A stretch of 36,313 nucleotides of DNA from Deltaproteobacteria bacterium (GCA_021372415.1 JAJFUM010000190.1:1-36313), one strand, 5' to 3'. Counted from the stretch's first letter, positions 24,143 through 33,401 are shown. Made by a program: numbers and translations. The notes: generated by a model from the letters alone, not told the origin.

Positions 24143-25972
24143 TTATTTCGTGGGGAAGAAAACATCCACGAGAACGGTCGTGAACCAGGGGAAGTAGGTG
24201 ATGATGAAAAGGCCAACTAAAAAAACGAACAGGTACGGGGTGAAAGAACGGAACATCTTTCCAACGTCGATCTGTGCAAAGTTGCACGCGATGAACATCC
24301 CCATGCCAATAGGAGGCAGAAAGATCCCGATGCCCAGACAGGCAATGACGAGTATCCCGAAATGAATCTGATTGATGCCCATCTTGTCCACAAAGGGCAG
24401 GAAAATGGGAACCAGGATGAGCATGGCCGGAACGCCCTCCAGAACGGCCCCCAGGATGATGAAACATAGATTGCAGAGCAGAAGAAAGATCAGGGGGGAA
24501 TCGGAGATCCCTGTAATGGCTGTTCCCACGATATTGGGCACTTGATTCGTCGACAGGATCCAGGAGAGGGCAGAAGCGACCCCAACGAGGAGCATGACGG
24601 ATCCCGTGGTCACAGCCGTACCCCTTAAAATGGGAACGATCTGACTCCATTTGATCTCTTTGTAAACAAAGACTCCCACGATGAATGCATACAGAACGGC
24701 AACCACGGCAATTTCGGTGGGGGTGGCGACACCGGTCAAGATGCCGGCGAAGATGATCACGGGGCACAGCAATGGAATGATCGCCCCGGCCACAGCCTTC
24801 ATGGCCTCCTTAAACGGAAGACGTTTTTCCAGAGGGATCTTGCTTCGGACAGCCTGGATATAGATCAAGGCCATGATGCATAGGGCAATGACGATTGCAG
24901 GGAGAAATCCGCCCACAAAAAGGGCCCCTACGGACATCCCGGTGATCCCCCCCAAAACCACTGCGGGGATGGAGGGCGGGACAAGCATGCCCATCGCAGA
25001 AGCTGCCGAGACAATGGATACCGTTTCCTCCGGTTTATAGCCTGCCTTTTTTAATGCCGGGACCATGATGGAGCCAATGGCCGACACATCGGCCACGGTT
25101 GAGCCGGAAATCCCAGAAAAAAAATATTCTCCGAGCACGGTGACCATCCCCAGGCCGCCACGAATGGAACCGACAAAGACCTTTGCCAGTGCGACCAGTC
25201 GCGCGGTGACCCCCCCTATATTCAAAAGCTCTCCGGCCAATATAAAGAAGGGTACTGCCAGCAGAGGAAAGGAATCGATTCCCCCAACCATTCGGGTGTG
25301 CATGATTTGATGAGGATAATCCTTGAAGAGAACAAGGAAAATGGCGCAACCGATGCCCAAGGCAAAGACGATGGGCATGCTGAACGCGATAAGAATCCCC
25401 GTGCACGCCAGCGAGACCACGACCAGGACCGGACCGCTGAAAGGCTTGATCCCAAAGATGAGATAAACAGCCGCCAGGAGGACCATCGATGCAAGGCATG
25501 AGAAAGCCAGACGTCTCCATCCCATGTGGAAGATTCGCCCGCATAAATGGATGAGCATCAATCCCATGAAGATGGGAAACGACAAATGGATATAGAGATA
25601 AGAGATTTCAAGCACAGGCGTGGTCGTTCCCACGGTGGCCGGGATGACCTTGAGGCTCAGCCAAAAGAGATATCCAATAAAATAAAATACCAAGAACATC
25701 AAAGTGTTCGATATCTTTTCCTTGTTTGCGGGGGTAAAGCGATCAAAGAGGGTTGAAACGGCAATGTGGGACTTGCTCTTAAGGGCAAGGTACGCTCCGA
25801 CAAAGGTTATCCATATGAAGAGGATGCGGGACACCTCCTCGGTCCACGGAACGATCCATCCAATCATGTACCGATTGGCCACCTGAAAAAAGACAAGCAA
25901 TGTCATGACGACAACTGCAAGGGCTGCGAACCAATCCACGATTTTTTCGAGAAGCTTTCCCAAAGAAGCCAT
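24143..25972 (-). CDS. dctM: TRAP transporter permease, fused DctQ-DctM
   Basis: This 609-residue protein joins the small TRAP subunit (about 1-170; four helices, with ANRYMIGWIVPWTEEVSR, a DctQ hallmark) to the large 12-helix DctM subunit (about 190-609; LLAVPFFILAGELLNIGGVTARLV split by the pore region, then GEYFFSGISGSTVADVSAIGS and VPPSIPAVVLGGITG). Together with the binding protein it imports a carboxylate or related organic acid using sodium or proton flow. The fused form is known from sialic acid SiaQM and others. The start is set at MASLGKLLEKIVDWF with GGAGGGTGA ahead; earlier in-frame codons overlap the stem-loop region. Confidence 0.93.
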   Translation of the reverse strand: MASLGKLLEKIVDWFAALAVVVMTLLVFFQVANRYMIGWIVPWTEEVSRILFIWITFVGAYLALKSKSHIAVSTLFDRFTPANKEKISNTLMFLVFYFIGYLFWLSLKVIPATVGTTTPVLEISYLYIHLSFPIFMGLMLIHLCGRIFHMGWRRLAFSCLASMVLLAAVYLIFGIKPFSGPVLVVVSLACTGILIAFSMPIVFALGIGCAIFLVLFKDYPHQIMHTRMVGGIDSFPLLAVPFFILAGELLNIGGVTARLVALAKVFVGSIRGGLGMVTVLGEYFFSGISGSTVADVSAIGSIMVPALKKAGYKPEETVSIVSAASAMGMLVPPSIPAVVLGGITGMSVGALFVGGFLPAIVIALCIMALIYIQAVRSKIPLEKRLPFKEAMKAVAGAIIPLLCPVIIFAGILTGVATPTEIAVVAVLYAFIVGVFVYKEIKWSQIVPILRGTAVTTGSVMLLVGVASALSWILSTNQVPNIVGTAITGISDSPLIFLLLCNLCFIILGAVLEGVPAMLILVPIFLPFVDKMGINQIHFGILVIACLGIGIFLPPIGMGMFIACNFAQIDVGKMFRSFTPYLFVFLVGLFIITYFPWFTTVLVDVFFPTK

Positions 25973-26029
25973 TTCACCCTCCGCTTTCATGTCCGGGCTG
26001 AGAACCCATGGAGATGGTTCGGATGATGC

Positions 26030-26058
26030 CCCCACCCCCCTGAGTCAGGGGGGTGGGG
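26030..26058 (-). promoter_or_regulatory. Intercistronic stem-loop after dctP
   Basis: CCCCACCCCCCTG (26030-26042) and CAGGGGGGTGGGG (26046-26058) pair perfectly over 13 bases with a 3-base loop, starting 7 bases after the dctP stop. No U-run follows. It would slow 3' exonucleases and keep the dctP message above that of the permease. Confidence 0.75.
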
Positions 26059-26065
26059 CTCACGG

Positions 26066-27103
26066 TCATTTGACCATTTCAGCTTCGGCCTCTTGGATTG
26101 CCTTCATCAACTTATCGATCCATGTCTTTCCAATCTGGCTCTCAACATAGTCCCGAACCGGTTTCTGGGTCGCGGCCTTGAACTGAGCCCGTTCCGCCGC
26201 AGTCGGTGCATAGACCTGCATGCCCTTTGTCTGCACTTCGGAAATCCCGGTAGCGGAATTGAGGTGTTGAACACCCCGGCCAACCACCGCTGCCGTATAA
26301 GCGGAGGTCTTGAGGAGTTCCTGGGTCTCCTTGGGCAAACCCTGATAGAATTTGTCATTGATCAGGAAGAAATCACAGCCGTACGAATGACCGTCCAGAA
26401 TCATATACTTCTGGACTTCGTACAACTTGGCCTGCATGATGGTTGCCACGGGATTCTCCTGCCCATCAACGACCTTCTGCTGCAGGGCGGTATCTGTCTC
26501 CGACCAGGCAATGGGGGTCGGCGCGGCACCAAGGGCCTTGACCATATTGACGTAGACGGGGGTCTCCATGACCCTTATCTTGAGCCCTTTCATATCTGCA
26601 GGGGATTTGATGGGACCTTTGGAGTTCGTGAAGTTTCTAAACCCTGTTTCTCCGTAAGCAAGCACCCTCATGCCCGTCTGCTTGAGAATATCCGCTGCCA
26701 GCTCTTTCCCGAACCAGCCATCCATGACCTTCCAGGCCACAGGGCCTGAGGAAAAGAGGTAGGGGATATCCAGGACCTGGGCTGGCTTGTAAAATCCCGC
26801 TATGGCTCCGGAGACAAAGGCCATCTGAATGGTGCCGAGCTTTACACCCTCGATCAACTCTCTTTCGTTACCCAGTTGGCTTGCGGGGAACACCTTTACG
26901 TTCACACTGCCCCCTGATCCGCCCTCCACGAGACCTTTAAACGTTGCCCCCGCTGCCCCCTTCTTGGAAATGCATACATCCGCGGGGTCCACGTGACCCA
27001 ACTTGATCTCAGTGGCCGCCTGGAGATGCGAGACAATCCCCCAACCGGAAACCACGAACAAACATCCGACCATGAAGCCGACTAGCACCGCTGTCCTTTT
27101 CAT
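26066..27103 (-). CDS. dctP: TRAP transporter substrate-binding protein DctP
   Basis: This 345-residue exported protein has a signal peptide (MKRTAVLVGFMVGCLFVVSG, cleavage near LQA-AT) and the DctP pattern: VKVFPASQLGNERELIEGVK, KSPADMKGLKIRVMETPVY with the Arg that binds the ligand carboxylate, and ALQQKVVDGQENPVATI. The substrate is therefore probably a carboxylate. AAAGGAGGAG lies before the ATG, and a 250-base gap upstream may hold a separate promoter. The frame is open for 55 more codons, but these contain no similarity and lack a ribosome site. Confidence 0.94.
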   Translation of the reverse strand: MKRTAVLVGFMVGCLFVVSGWGIVSHLQAATEIKLGHVDPADVCISKKGAAGATFKGLVEGGSGGSVNVKVFPASQLGNERELIEGVKLGTIQMAFVSGAIAGFYKPAQVLDIPYLFSSGPVAWKVMDGWFGKELAADILKQTGMRVLAYGETGFRNFTNSKGPIKSPADMKGLKIRVMETPVYVNMVKALGAAPTPIAWSETDTALQQKVVDGQENPVATIMQAKLYEVQKYMILDGHSYGCDFFLINDKFYQGLPKETQELLKTSAYTAAVVGRGVQHLNSATGISEVQTKGMQVYAPTAAERAQFKAATQKPVRDYVESQIGKTWIDKLMKAIQEAEAEMVK

Positions 27104-27137
27104 TTTCTCCTCCTTTTCGGTTCGACCGCACTTCCGA

Positions 27138-27158
27138 GTCCCGCCGGATAGGCGGGAC
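27138..27158 (-). repeat. Small hairpin in the dctP leader
   Basis: GTCCCGCC and GGCGGGAC are perfect 8-base arms around GGATA, about 35 bases upstream of the dctP start codon on the minus strand. It may be a 5' stabiliser or an end site for the upstream tctA message. The rest of the 250-base gap shows no gene. Confidence 0.45.
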
Positions 27159-27353
27159 CGGATGCCTGTACGCACGTTAAGGAACTTCACGACTCCCCAC
27201 CGAAGGCATCGATTACCCCCCGATCGCCCTCGGTTCGGTTCCGTCTGAATGTTGAAAGAACAAGCCATTTTGTGCCACAGTCTGCCAGATAATGGCCCTC
27301 TCTCTGCTTACCACCTCCTCCCTCGTGGATCCATTCGGCGTCATCATACGCCG

Positions 27354-28862
27354 CTAGGCATTGGCCCCACCTGCCGATCGGCGAAGGGTCTTAAAGAGGA
27401 CCTTCACCACGATGAAAACGATGGTGATGAGAATGAATGCCATGGCCACGGGCCGATCGAAAATCATCATGACGTTTCCCTTGAAGAGCATGAGCGTCTG
27501 CCGGAAGCTGGCCTCCGTCGTGGGACCCAGGACCATCCCGATGATGAAGGGGGCAATCGGGAGTTCCCATTTGCGCAGGAAGACCCCGATCACACCTGCC
27601 GCAATCATGACCCAGACATCGAAGATGGAGTTGCGCACGCTGTAGATCCCCACCAGGCAGATAATGGTGATGCAGGGCACCAGAAACTTCGGCCGAATGG
27701 TGGAGATCCGGGCAAAGAGCCCGACCAGCGGCAGATTCAGAACCAGCAGCATCAAATTGCCGATGTACATGGCCGCGATGAACGTCCAGAAGATCTCAGG
27801 GGAGTTCTGGAAGAGGAGGGGGCCGGGCTCCACCTGGTGCAGCCGCAGCCCGGCCAGCAACACCGCGCTTGGGGCGGCAAAGGGGATGCCGAGGGTCAGC
27901 AGCGGAATCATGGAGCCCAGCACGGCGCTGTTGTTGGCCGCTTCGGGCCCGGCAACCCCCTCGATCTCTCCCGTTCCAAACCTCTCCGGATGCTTCGAAA
28001 AGCGCTTTTCCATGGCGTAGGAAAGAAACGTGGAAATCACTGTGCAAGGCCCGGGGACGAGACCGACGAAGAAGCCCAGCACGGATCCCCGCAGGATAGG
28101 AAGGCCCGAACGCCGGATTTCCTCCTGGTTCGGATACATATCCCGCATCCGGATCTTCTGCACGACAGGCGGGGCGTAGGTTTCGATGGCCAGGCAGAGG
28201 AGCTCCGTCATGCCGAAAAATCCCATGGCGATGGGGAGAAATTCGATCCCCTGGGTAAGGTCCTCGAACCCGAAGACGAAACGGTTCACGCTCGTCATGG
28301 AGTCGATGCCGACGCTGCTCACGAAAAGCCCGAGCCCCGTCATCACCAGCGAACGGGAGGGAGGGGCCTCCGACAGATTGGACAGGAGCAGGAAGGCCAG
28401 GATCATGAAGGCCAGATATTCGGGCGGGCCGAAGGAGAGGGCCACCTTGCCCAGCGGAGGGGCAAAGATCTGAAGCCCCAGAATGCCGATCGCCCCCGCG
28501 ATGAAGGATCCCACGGCCACCATGGCCAGGGCGGCGCCCGCCCGGCCCTTCTTGGCCATCTGGTAACCGTCGATGCAGGTGATGACGCTTGCGGCCTCAC
28601 CAGGAATATTGACCAGGATCGATGTCGTGGATCCGCCGTACATGGCCCCGTACCAGACGCCGGTCATCATGATCAGGCCGGCCGTCGGCCCGTACTTCAT
28701 CGTAAAGGGCAGCATCAGGGCCATCGTCGCCGTCGGGCCCAGGCCCGGCAAAACCCCAACGATCGTCCCGATCAGGGCGCCGAAGAAACAGGCGAGGAAA
28801 TTCACCATTGTCAGGGACTGCGCAAAACCGCTGATTAAGTGATCGATGCTCTCGATGCCCAT
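27354..28862 (-). CDS. tctA: Tripartite tricarboxylate transporter permease TctA (distal copy)
   Basis: This 502-residue permease has about 12 membrane segments and the TctA repeats GTIVGVLPGLGPTATMALML and GFFVGLVPGPCTVISTFLSYA, with YGGSTTSILVNIPGEAASV between them. It is only distantly similar to the other TctA in this window, so the two transporters are not recent copies. The ATG follows the tctB stop by 2 bases and has a G-rich site (GGGGGTA). With tctB and tctC it forms a full TTT importer within the regulator-AOR-hydrolase cluster. Confidence 0.95.
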   Translation of the reverse strand: MGIESIDHLISGFAQSLTMVNFLACFFGALIGTIVGVLPGLGPTATMALMLPFTMKYGPTAGLIMMTGVWYGAMYGGSTTSILVNIPGEAASVITCIDGYQMAKKGRAGAALAMVAVGSFIAGAIGILGLQIFAPPLGKVALSFGPPEYLAFMILAFLLLSNLSEAPPSRSLVMTGLGLFVSSVGIDSMTSVNRFVFGFEDLTQGIEFLPIAMGFFGMTELLCLAIETYAPPVVQKIRMRDMYPNQEEIRRSGLPILRGSVLGFFVGLVPGPCTVISTFLSYAMEKRFSKHPERFGTGEIEGVAGPEAANNSAVLGSMIPLLTLGIPFAAPSAVLLAGLRLHQVEPGPLLFQNSPEIFWTFIAAMYIGNLMLLVLNLPLVGLFARISTIRPKFLVPCITIICLVGIYSVRNSIFDVWVMIAAGVIGVFLRKWELPIAPFIIGMVLGPTTEASFRQTLMLFKGNVMMIFDRPVAMAFILITIVFIVVKVLFKTLRRSAGGANA

Positions 28863-28864
28863 GA

Positions 28865-29323
28865 CTACCCCCAAATGCCCCGCGGCAGGTCGATGTACAG
28901 CCAGACATCAAATAGAAGATAGATGAACAGGGTCGTGCCCGCAGCCAGGAGCAGCGGCTTGAGCCAGCCCTCCAGCTTCATGACCTTACCGATCAGGAAC
29001 ACGGCGATCAGGGTGACGACCGGATAGCCGAGATAGGGCATCGCCAGAATCCAAAAAACGCAGGTGCCGATGAACGAAAGGAAAGTCCCAATCTGGCCGC
29101 CGCTCAGGATCGCATCCTGCTTCTTTTCACATTTCAGCGAGGAGAGAAAGAGAATCAGGCTCAACGGCAAGATGAAAAGGCCCACGGCAAAGGGATACAT
29201 GCCGGCTCCCGGCCTTGAGATCGTGCCCAGTCCATAGGACGACGACAGAATCATGATAAGGATGCTCAATAGGACAACGACAAGATGAGCGATCCGCTCC
29301 GACCAAAAATTCGTCTTTTCCAT
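28865..29323 (-). CDS. tctB: Tripartite tricarboxylate transporter small subunit TctB
   Basis: This 152-residue protein with four hydrophobic segments (LVVVLLSILIMILSSSYGLG, MYPFAVGLFILPLSLILF, IGTFLSFIGTCVFWILAM, LLLAAGTTLFIYLLFDVW) has the RPGAGMYPFAVG motif frequent in TctB. It lies between tctC and tctA, 2 bases from tctA. The start chosen is MEKTNFWSER with GGGGA ahead; 34 codons of open frame upstream cross the stem-loop and are unlikely to be translated. Confidence 0.88.
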   Translation of the reverse strand: MEKTNFWSERIAHLVVVLLSILIMILSSSYGLGTISRPGAGMYPFAVGLFILPLSLILFLSSLKCEKKQDAILSGGQIGTFLSFIGTCVFWILAMPYLGYPVVTLIAVFLIGKVMKLEGWLKPLLLAAGTTLFIYLLFDVWLYIDLPRGIWG

Positions 29324-29370
29324 AAGGTCCCCAATCAAAATGTTCACTGCACCGAAGTGACGCCGTGATC

Positions 29371-29403
29371 GAGAAGAGGGGCCTCCGGGAGGCCCCTCTT
29401 CTC
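29371..29403 (-). promoter_or_regulatory. Intercistronic stem-loop after tctC (15 bp)
   Basis: GAGAAGAGGGGCCTC (29371-29385) and GAGGCCCCTCTTCTC (29389-29403) form a perfect 15-base-pair stem with a 3-base loop, 59 bases after the tctC stop. A weaker hairpin (CCGCCT/AGGCGG, 29429-29448) lies between it and the stop. No U-run follows on the minus strand. Confidence 0.78.
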
Positions 29404-29462
29404 TCCGGTGCCTCTTGCATGACACAGGCCGCCTGCCGGAAGAGGCGGTCGGCCAAGAACGG

Positions 29463-30446
29463 TTACTTCTCCTTCAGGATGCCCGCGCTACGCATGATCT
29501 CCCGATAGACGTCCCGTTGACTGTTCATCCATTTGATGGTCTCCTCGGGCGTCGCATAGCTGGGGATGCCGTTGTTCTTCACGAGGAAATCCTTGTATTC
29601 TGGGTCGTTGGCCGCCTTCTCGAAGGCCTTCAAGAGGATAGTCCTGATCTCACCCGGCAGTTTCGGCGGTGCCAGGGCCAGGTGCGTGGAGAGCGTCACG
29701 GTGTCATACCCCAGCTCCTTCATCGTCGGGACGCTGGGATAGTTCGGCAGCCGGTTCGCGCCCAGGAGGGCGAGCACCTTCATGTTGCCGGCGTCGATCT
29801 GGCTCTTGGACGCAGTGACATCGGTGATCCCGATGTCCGCATGCCCCCCCGCGACCTGGAGAACCACGACGCCGCTGCTCGACGTCTGAGGCACCACGTT
29901 GAACTGAAGCCCCGTCTTCTTGATGAAGTCCATGGCAGCCACCCACCAGACCTGTCCAACGCTCCCCGTGGAGAGGATCACGTCGCCCGGCTTGGCCTTG
30001 GCGGCAGCGATGACCTCCTGCATGGTATTGAAAGGCCTCTTCGTTTTCGTGGAGGCCACGACGGCCGGCGCCCAGTTGAGATAGGACCCCAGGACCGTGT
30101 AATCGTTGTGGTCATAGGGCAGCAACCCCTGCAGCCTGTTCATGAAGATCGTCGCAGTGGACATCCCGATGGTGTACCCGTCGGGTTTTGCATTGTGAAG
30201 TTCACGATTGCCGATGGTACTGCCCGCGCCGGGCTTGTTGGTCACCACCACCGGCTGTCCCAATTGAGCCTGAAGCTTTTCGGCCAGTGCCCGGGCCGCC
30301 ATGTCGGCGGATGAACCGGCCTCATTCGGCACCAGGAAGATGATCGGCTTTGCAGGATACTTATCAGCGGCATCTGACTTTGCCACAAAACCCGAAAGAC
30401 CGAGAACGAACAGCAGCGCAAAACCGATAAGGGTACTTCTCTTCAT
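29463..30446 (-). CDS. tctC: Tripartite tricarboxylate transporter binding protein TctC
   Basis: This 327-residue exported protein has a signal peptide MKRSTLIGFALLFVLGLSG with cleavage near SDA-AD. The mature part has KPIIFLVPNEAGSSADMAARA, VTNKPGAGSTIGNREL, PDGYTIGMS, VILSTGSVGQVWWVAAMDF and GGHADIGITDV, the TctC core. It delivers a carboxylate-type substrate to TctAB. AAAGGAGTG lies before the ATG. Long hairpins occur on both sides of this gene, suggesting its message is processed out and stabilised apart from the rest. Confidence 0.94.
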   Translation of the reverse strand: MKRSTLIGFALLFVLGLSGFVAKSDAADKYPAKPIIFLVPNEAGSSADMAARALAEKLQAQLGQPVVVTNKPGAGSTIGNRELHNAKPDGYTIGMSTATIFMNRLQGLLPYDHNDYTVLGSYLNWAPAVVASTKTKRPFNTMQEVIAAAKAKPGDVILSTGSVGQVWWVAAMDFIKKTGLQFNVVPQTSSSGVVVLQVAGGHADIGITDVTASKSQIDAGNMKVLALLGANRLPNYPSVPTMKELGYDTVTLSTHLALAPPKLPGEIRTILLKAFEKAANDPEYKDFLVKNNGIPSYATPEETIKWMNSQRDVYREIMRSAGILKEK

Positions 30447-30491
30447 CGTCTACACTCCTTTCTCTGTTGAATACAACATTGGAATCATGGG

Positions 30492-30538
30492 TGTCCGACC
30501 GGGACCAACCGGTGTTCCCGGCTGGCCCCGGTCGGACA
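30492..30538 (-). promoter_or_regulatory. Long stem-loop upstream of tctC
   Basis: TGTCCGACCGGG (30492-30503) pairs perfectly with CCCGGTCGGACA (30527-30538), and CCAACCGG (30505-30512) with CCGGCTGG (30518-30525). The two A/C mismatches on the plus strand become G-U pairs in minus-strand RNA, giving an unbroken 21-pair stem with a 5-base loop. This indicates selection on the leftward transcript. It lies between the hydrolase and tctC with no U-run. Confidence 0.78.
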
Positions 30539-30610
30539 TTCCCAAGGAACAACTTATTTGAAGTCCCAGAACCTCTTGACCACGACCCTAATGCTGAAAC
30601 ATCTCCCCTC

Positions 30611-31576
30611 TCAGGAGGGCCAGGCGACGGTGTAGAGGTGCCGACCACCCCGGTCCGGCCCCTTGAGCAGCAGGTCGATCTCCTCCTGGCTCCTCTGGGT
30701 CATGTACTTGGCATCCGGCAGAACCCCCGGAGGAAACTTCGCCAGAATGTCGTCGTGCAGCTTGACCACATAATTCAGATAGTTCTCGATGGCCGCGTAG
30801 GCCTTCTCGGCTTTGGCCAGCGAGGGCTTCCCCAGCACCCCTTCCGGATACAGGGCGAACTCCACCCCCCCGCCGCCGACGTGGCTCTGGCCGGGGATCG
30901 GGTAGTTGTAGATGTCGCCGCCTTTGTCGATGTGCCCCTCAGGCAGGAAGCCCCACGTCTTGTTGTCAACGCAGTCCTCCATCTTCACGAACTCCGGGAA
31001 CAGCGCCAGGCAAATGGAGCACTCCGCTTCGTCCCCATGACGGAACGGCGTCTCGAAGGGGCCGCCATGGGCCTTGTCCTTCAGCGCGTCGCCCATGATC
31101 TTCATCACGTCCAGGAAGATGATCACGGCAGGGACCTGGTACTTCTTGGCCCATTCCTGGATGGCGGACGGGATGATGTACTCCTGCCCGTGGCTGCTCA
31201 TGAGGATCTGTTTGCGGAATCCCGCGTTCCAGTACCCAGAGACGATCGAGCGCACCATCGCGGAGGTCAGGTCGTCGGGGATGGGAACGGTCCCCGTCTG
31301 GCCAAGGTGGGCAAAGGGATGAGACGCGTACCAGAGCGGCTCGGCTACGGTGCAGCCGGTCCTCTGTGCAATCATCTCGCACATCCGGGTCACGATGAAC
31401 CCGTCTTCGCCGTAGGGCTGCGCATCCCCGTGGTTCTCCGTCGAGGCGAACGGGATGAGCAGAATATCATTCACCTTCAACCGTTCCTCGACGTCCTTCT
31501 TCGTCATCGTCTGGTAGTAGATCTTCGACGGTTTCTCCATGTGCCCGCCCTGGGGCGGAAAGGTCCACTTTCCCAT
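30611..31576 (-). CDS. Creatininase family hydrolase
   Basis: This 321-residue metal-dependent hydrolase has the creatininase-fold ligands in IPFASTENHGDAQPYGEDGF (Glu, His, Asp), LMSSHGQEYIIPS, and RHGDEAECSICL (His, Glu). Family members cleave creatinine and amides; one characterised branch (IolN, known from Thermotoga, from memory) opens the ring of a diketo-inositol. Neighbouring polyol dehydrogenases make such a ring-opening role attractive here, but this is inference. AAGGAGGAAG before the ATG fixes the start, 94 bases after the AOR gene. Creatinine breakdown itself is not supported by the context. Confidence 0.85.
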   Translation of the reverse strand: MGKWTFPPQGGHMEKPSKIYYQTMTKKDVEERLKVNDILLIPFASTENHGDAQPYGEDGFIVTRMCEMIAQRTGCTVAEPLWYASHPFAHLGQTGTVPIPDDLTSAMVRSIVSGYWNAGFRKQILMSSHGQEYIIPSAIQEWAKKYQVPAVIIFLDVMKIMGDALKDKAHGGPFETPFRHGDEAECSICLALFPEFVKMEDCVDNKTWGFLPEGHIDKGGDIYNYPIPGQSHVGGGGVEFALYPEGVLGKPSLAKAEKAYAAIENYLNYVVKLHDDILAKFPPGVLPDAKYMTQRSQEEIDLLLKGPDRGGRHLYTVAWPS

Positions 31577-31670
31577 TGCTTCCTCCTTAATCTCTCTTAT
31601 TTCCGATGGCTCGGCAGTTGGGGGGATTCAATCCAGAAGACCTTCAAGACCGCTTCCCCGGTTTCCTTCA

Positions 31671-33401
31671 TCAGAACACGTCCGCCGGGACCTGGACCTC
31701 CCAGATCCGCTGGATTTCCTCCATGGGGATATCGAAGACCGAATTACTGGGCGGCAGCGGCTCCTCGCGCATGAACTCGGGGATGTCGTGCAGTTCCTCC
31801 GAAACACCGGCCCGCCGGTTGAATTCCCGCTCCGTCTCCAAGCAGTCGATCCCAAGCCTCTGGACGTCCGCGTAGGTCATCTCCCATCCGTAGCGCCCCT
31901 TCAGGAAGATCCCGAAAAAGTCAGGCCGCTTTACGAAGGGTGGGCGGGTGAAGAGGCAAAGGCCCATCGTGTCCAGGAGGGCCGCACGGATCTGGAGCCT
32001 CCGAGAGTTTTCCACCTGCCTCTCCCTGCCCAGGGGGTCGACCGTTTTGGCCGTCTCCAGCATGTTGCCAGCCGTATGGTCGGCCCCCATAGGGGAAGTG
32101 ATGTAGGTGATGCCGTTGCCTTTGAGCGCCCTGGGATCGTAGGCCGGGATCGCCTGTCCCTTGATCGCCGGGACGCGTCGGACGCCGAGGACCTTGCCGG
32201 TGATCACGGCACCGCACCCCAAGATCCGCCCCAGCGGCGTCCCCCGCCCGATCTGGCGGATCAGGTCCTTCGCCCCCTCGGCGTCCCCGAAGGGGACGAT
32301 GCCGGCCTCCATCGCCACACCGATGGCCGCCCCTGTCTCGATGGCATCGACACCCACCTGGTTGCACAGATCGTTCAACTCCGTGATGTCGTCCAGATCA
32401 CCGATCCCGCAGTTGGACCCGAGCAGGGCGATGTTTTCGTACTGGATCGAGGCGGTCATCTTCTTCCCCGAAGGATCGGGGAAAACATTCGAACACTGGA
32501 TGACACAGCCCCGGACGCAGGGTCTCCCGGAACGCCCCTCTCCTCCACGCTCAGCGATCACGTCGGCAACCCGCTCCCCGTCGATCGAGGTCGCCTTCTC
32601 GAACTGGCCGGAGCTGAAGTTTCGCGTGGGCAGGATCCCCAGCGCGTTGCAGGCCATGAGGACGGCCGGCGTCCCGTACTTATGCCGGTTCTCCGTCTTC
32701 GGATCGGCCATGATCATCTTGACGAATTCCCGGTTGGCCTCCTTCAGGAAGGCCTCGTCGAAATAGGCCGGAGGCGGGGCGCCGCTATCGTCGACCACGA
32801 TGGCCTTGATCCCTTTGGAGCCCATCAGGGCGCCCAGACCGCCGCGGGCCGCATAACGGAGTTGGATGTCGTCCACGTCGGTCACCGCGACACCGGCCCC
32901 GGGGAGTTTCATCTCCCCCGCAGGTCCGATGGCCATGATCCCCACCTGGCCACCGAAACGGGCCCGGATCCGGTCAAAGGTCTCGGTCACCATCCGGCCC
33001 TTGAGTTCGGGGCACTCCTCGAGCCTCGCCCCCCGGGCATCGAGGATCAGGACATAGGTCACGGGCCTGTCGGGAAGGTCCTCCAGAACGATCGCCTTGA
33101 TCCCCAGCCGAGCGATCTTCCGGCCCGACTCACCGCCCACGTCGCTCTCTTTGACCCCGCCGGTCAGGGGGCTCTTCCCCCCCACCGAATACTTCCCCGC
33201 CGTCGTCACCGGGGTGTCCCCCAGGAGCCCGGGTGCAATGATCAATTTGTTGTAGCGGCCAAGGGGGTCACAGGCTGGAGGAACCTCTCTCATGAGAAAC
33301 TTGGCGATCAGGAGCCTCCCTCCCCAGCGCATCTCCTCATCGGTGGCCTCCTGCCGGATGACATCCCCACGGCGTGTATTGACTCGGACAATCTCCTTCA
33401 T
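31671..33401 (-). CDS. Aldehyde:ferredoxin oxidoreductase family protein
   Basis: This 576-residue AOR-family enzyme has an N-terminal domain with KLIIAPGLLGDTPVTTAGKY, SVGGKSPLTGGVKESDVGG and AARGGLGALMGSKGIKAIVV (pterin-binding region). Cluster-binding Cys residues are in CVRGCVIQCSN (C-x3-C-x3-C), and the fourth is probably the Cys in LLDTMGLC. It should hold a tungsten or molybdenum bis-pterin cofactor and one 4Fe-4S cluster and oxidise an aldehyde to the acid with ferredoxin, or reduce an acid. The substrate is unknown. It begins 5 bases after the Ldh2-type gene, with a weak ribosome site, so translation is probably coupled. Confidence 0.93.
   Translation of the reverse strand: MKEIVRVNTRRGDVIRQEATDEEMRWGGRLLIAKFLMREVPPACDPLGRYNKLIIAPGLLGDTPVTTAGKYSVGGKSPLTGGVKESDVGGESGRKIARLGIKAIVLEDLPDRPVTYVLILDARGARLEECPELKGRMVTETFDRIRARFGGQVGIMAIGPAGEMKLPGAGVAVTDVDDIQLRYAARGGLGALMGSKGIKAIVVDDSGAPPPAYFDEAFLKEANREFVKMIMADPKTENRHKYGTPAVLMACNALGILPTRNFSSGQFEKATSIDGERVADVIAERGGEGRSGRPCVRGCVIQCSNVFPDPSGKKMTASIQYENIALLGSNCGIGDLDDITELNDLCNQVGVDAIETGAAIGVAMEAGIVPFGDAEGAKDLIRQIGRGTPLGRILGCGAVITGKVLGVRRVPAIKGQAIPAYDPRALKGNGITYITSPMGADHTAGNMLETAKTVDPLGRERQVENSRRLQIRAALLDTMGLCLFTRPPFVKRPDFFGIFLKGRYGWEMTYADVQRLGIDCLETEREFNRRAGVSEELHDIPEFMREEPLPPSNSVFDIPMEEIQRIWEVQVPADVF

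Noticed and set aside
30611-31576. Creatinine degradation enzyme in the strict sense
   Set aside because: No creatinase, sarcosine oxidase or similar gene is nearby; the family is broad and the neighbours point to carbohydrate-like acids.
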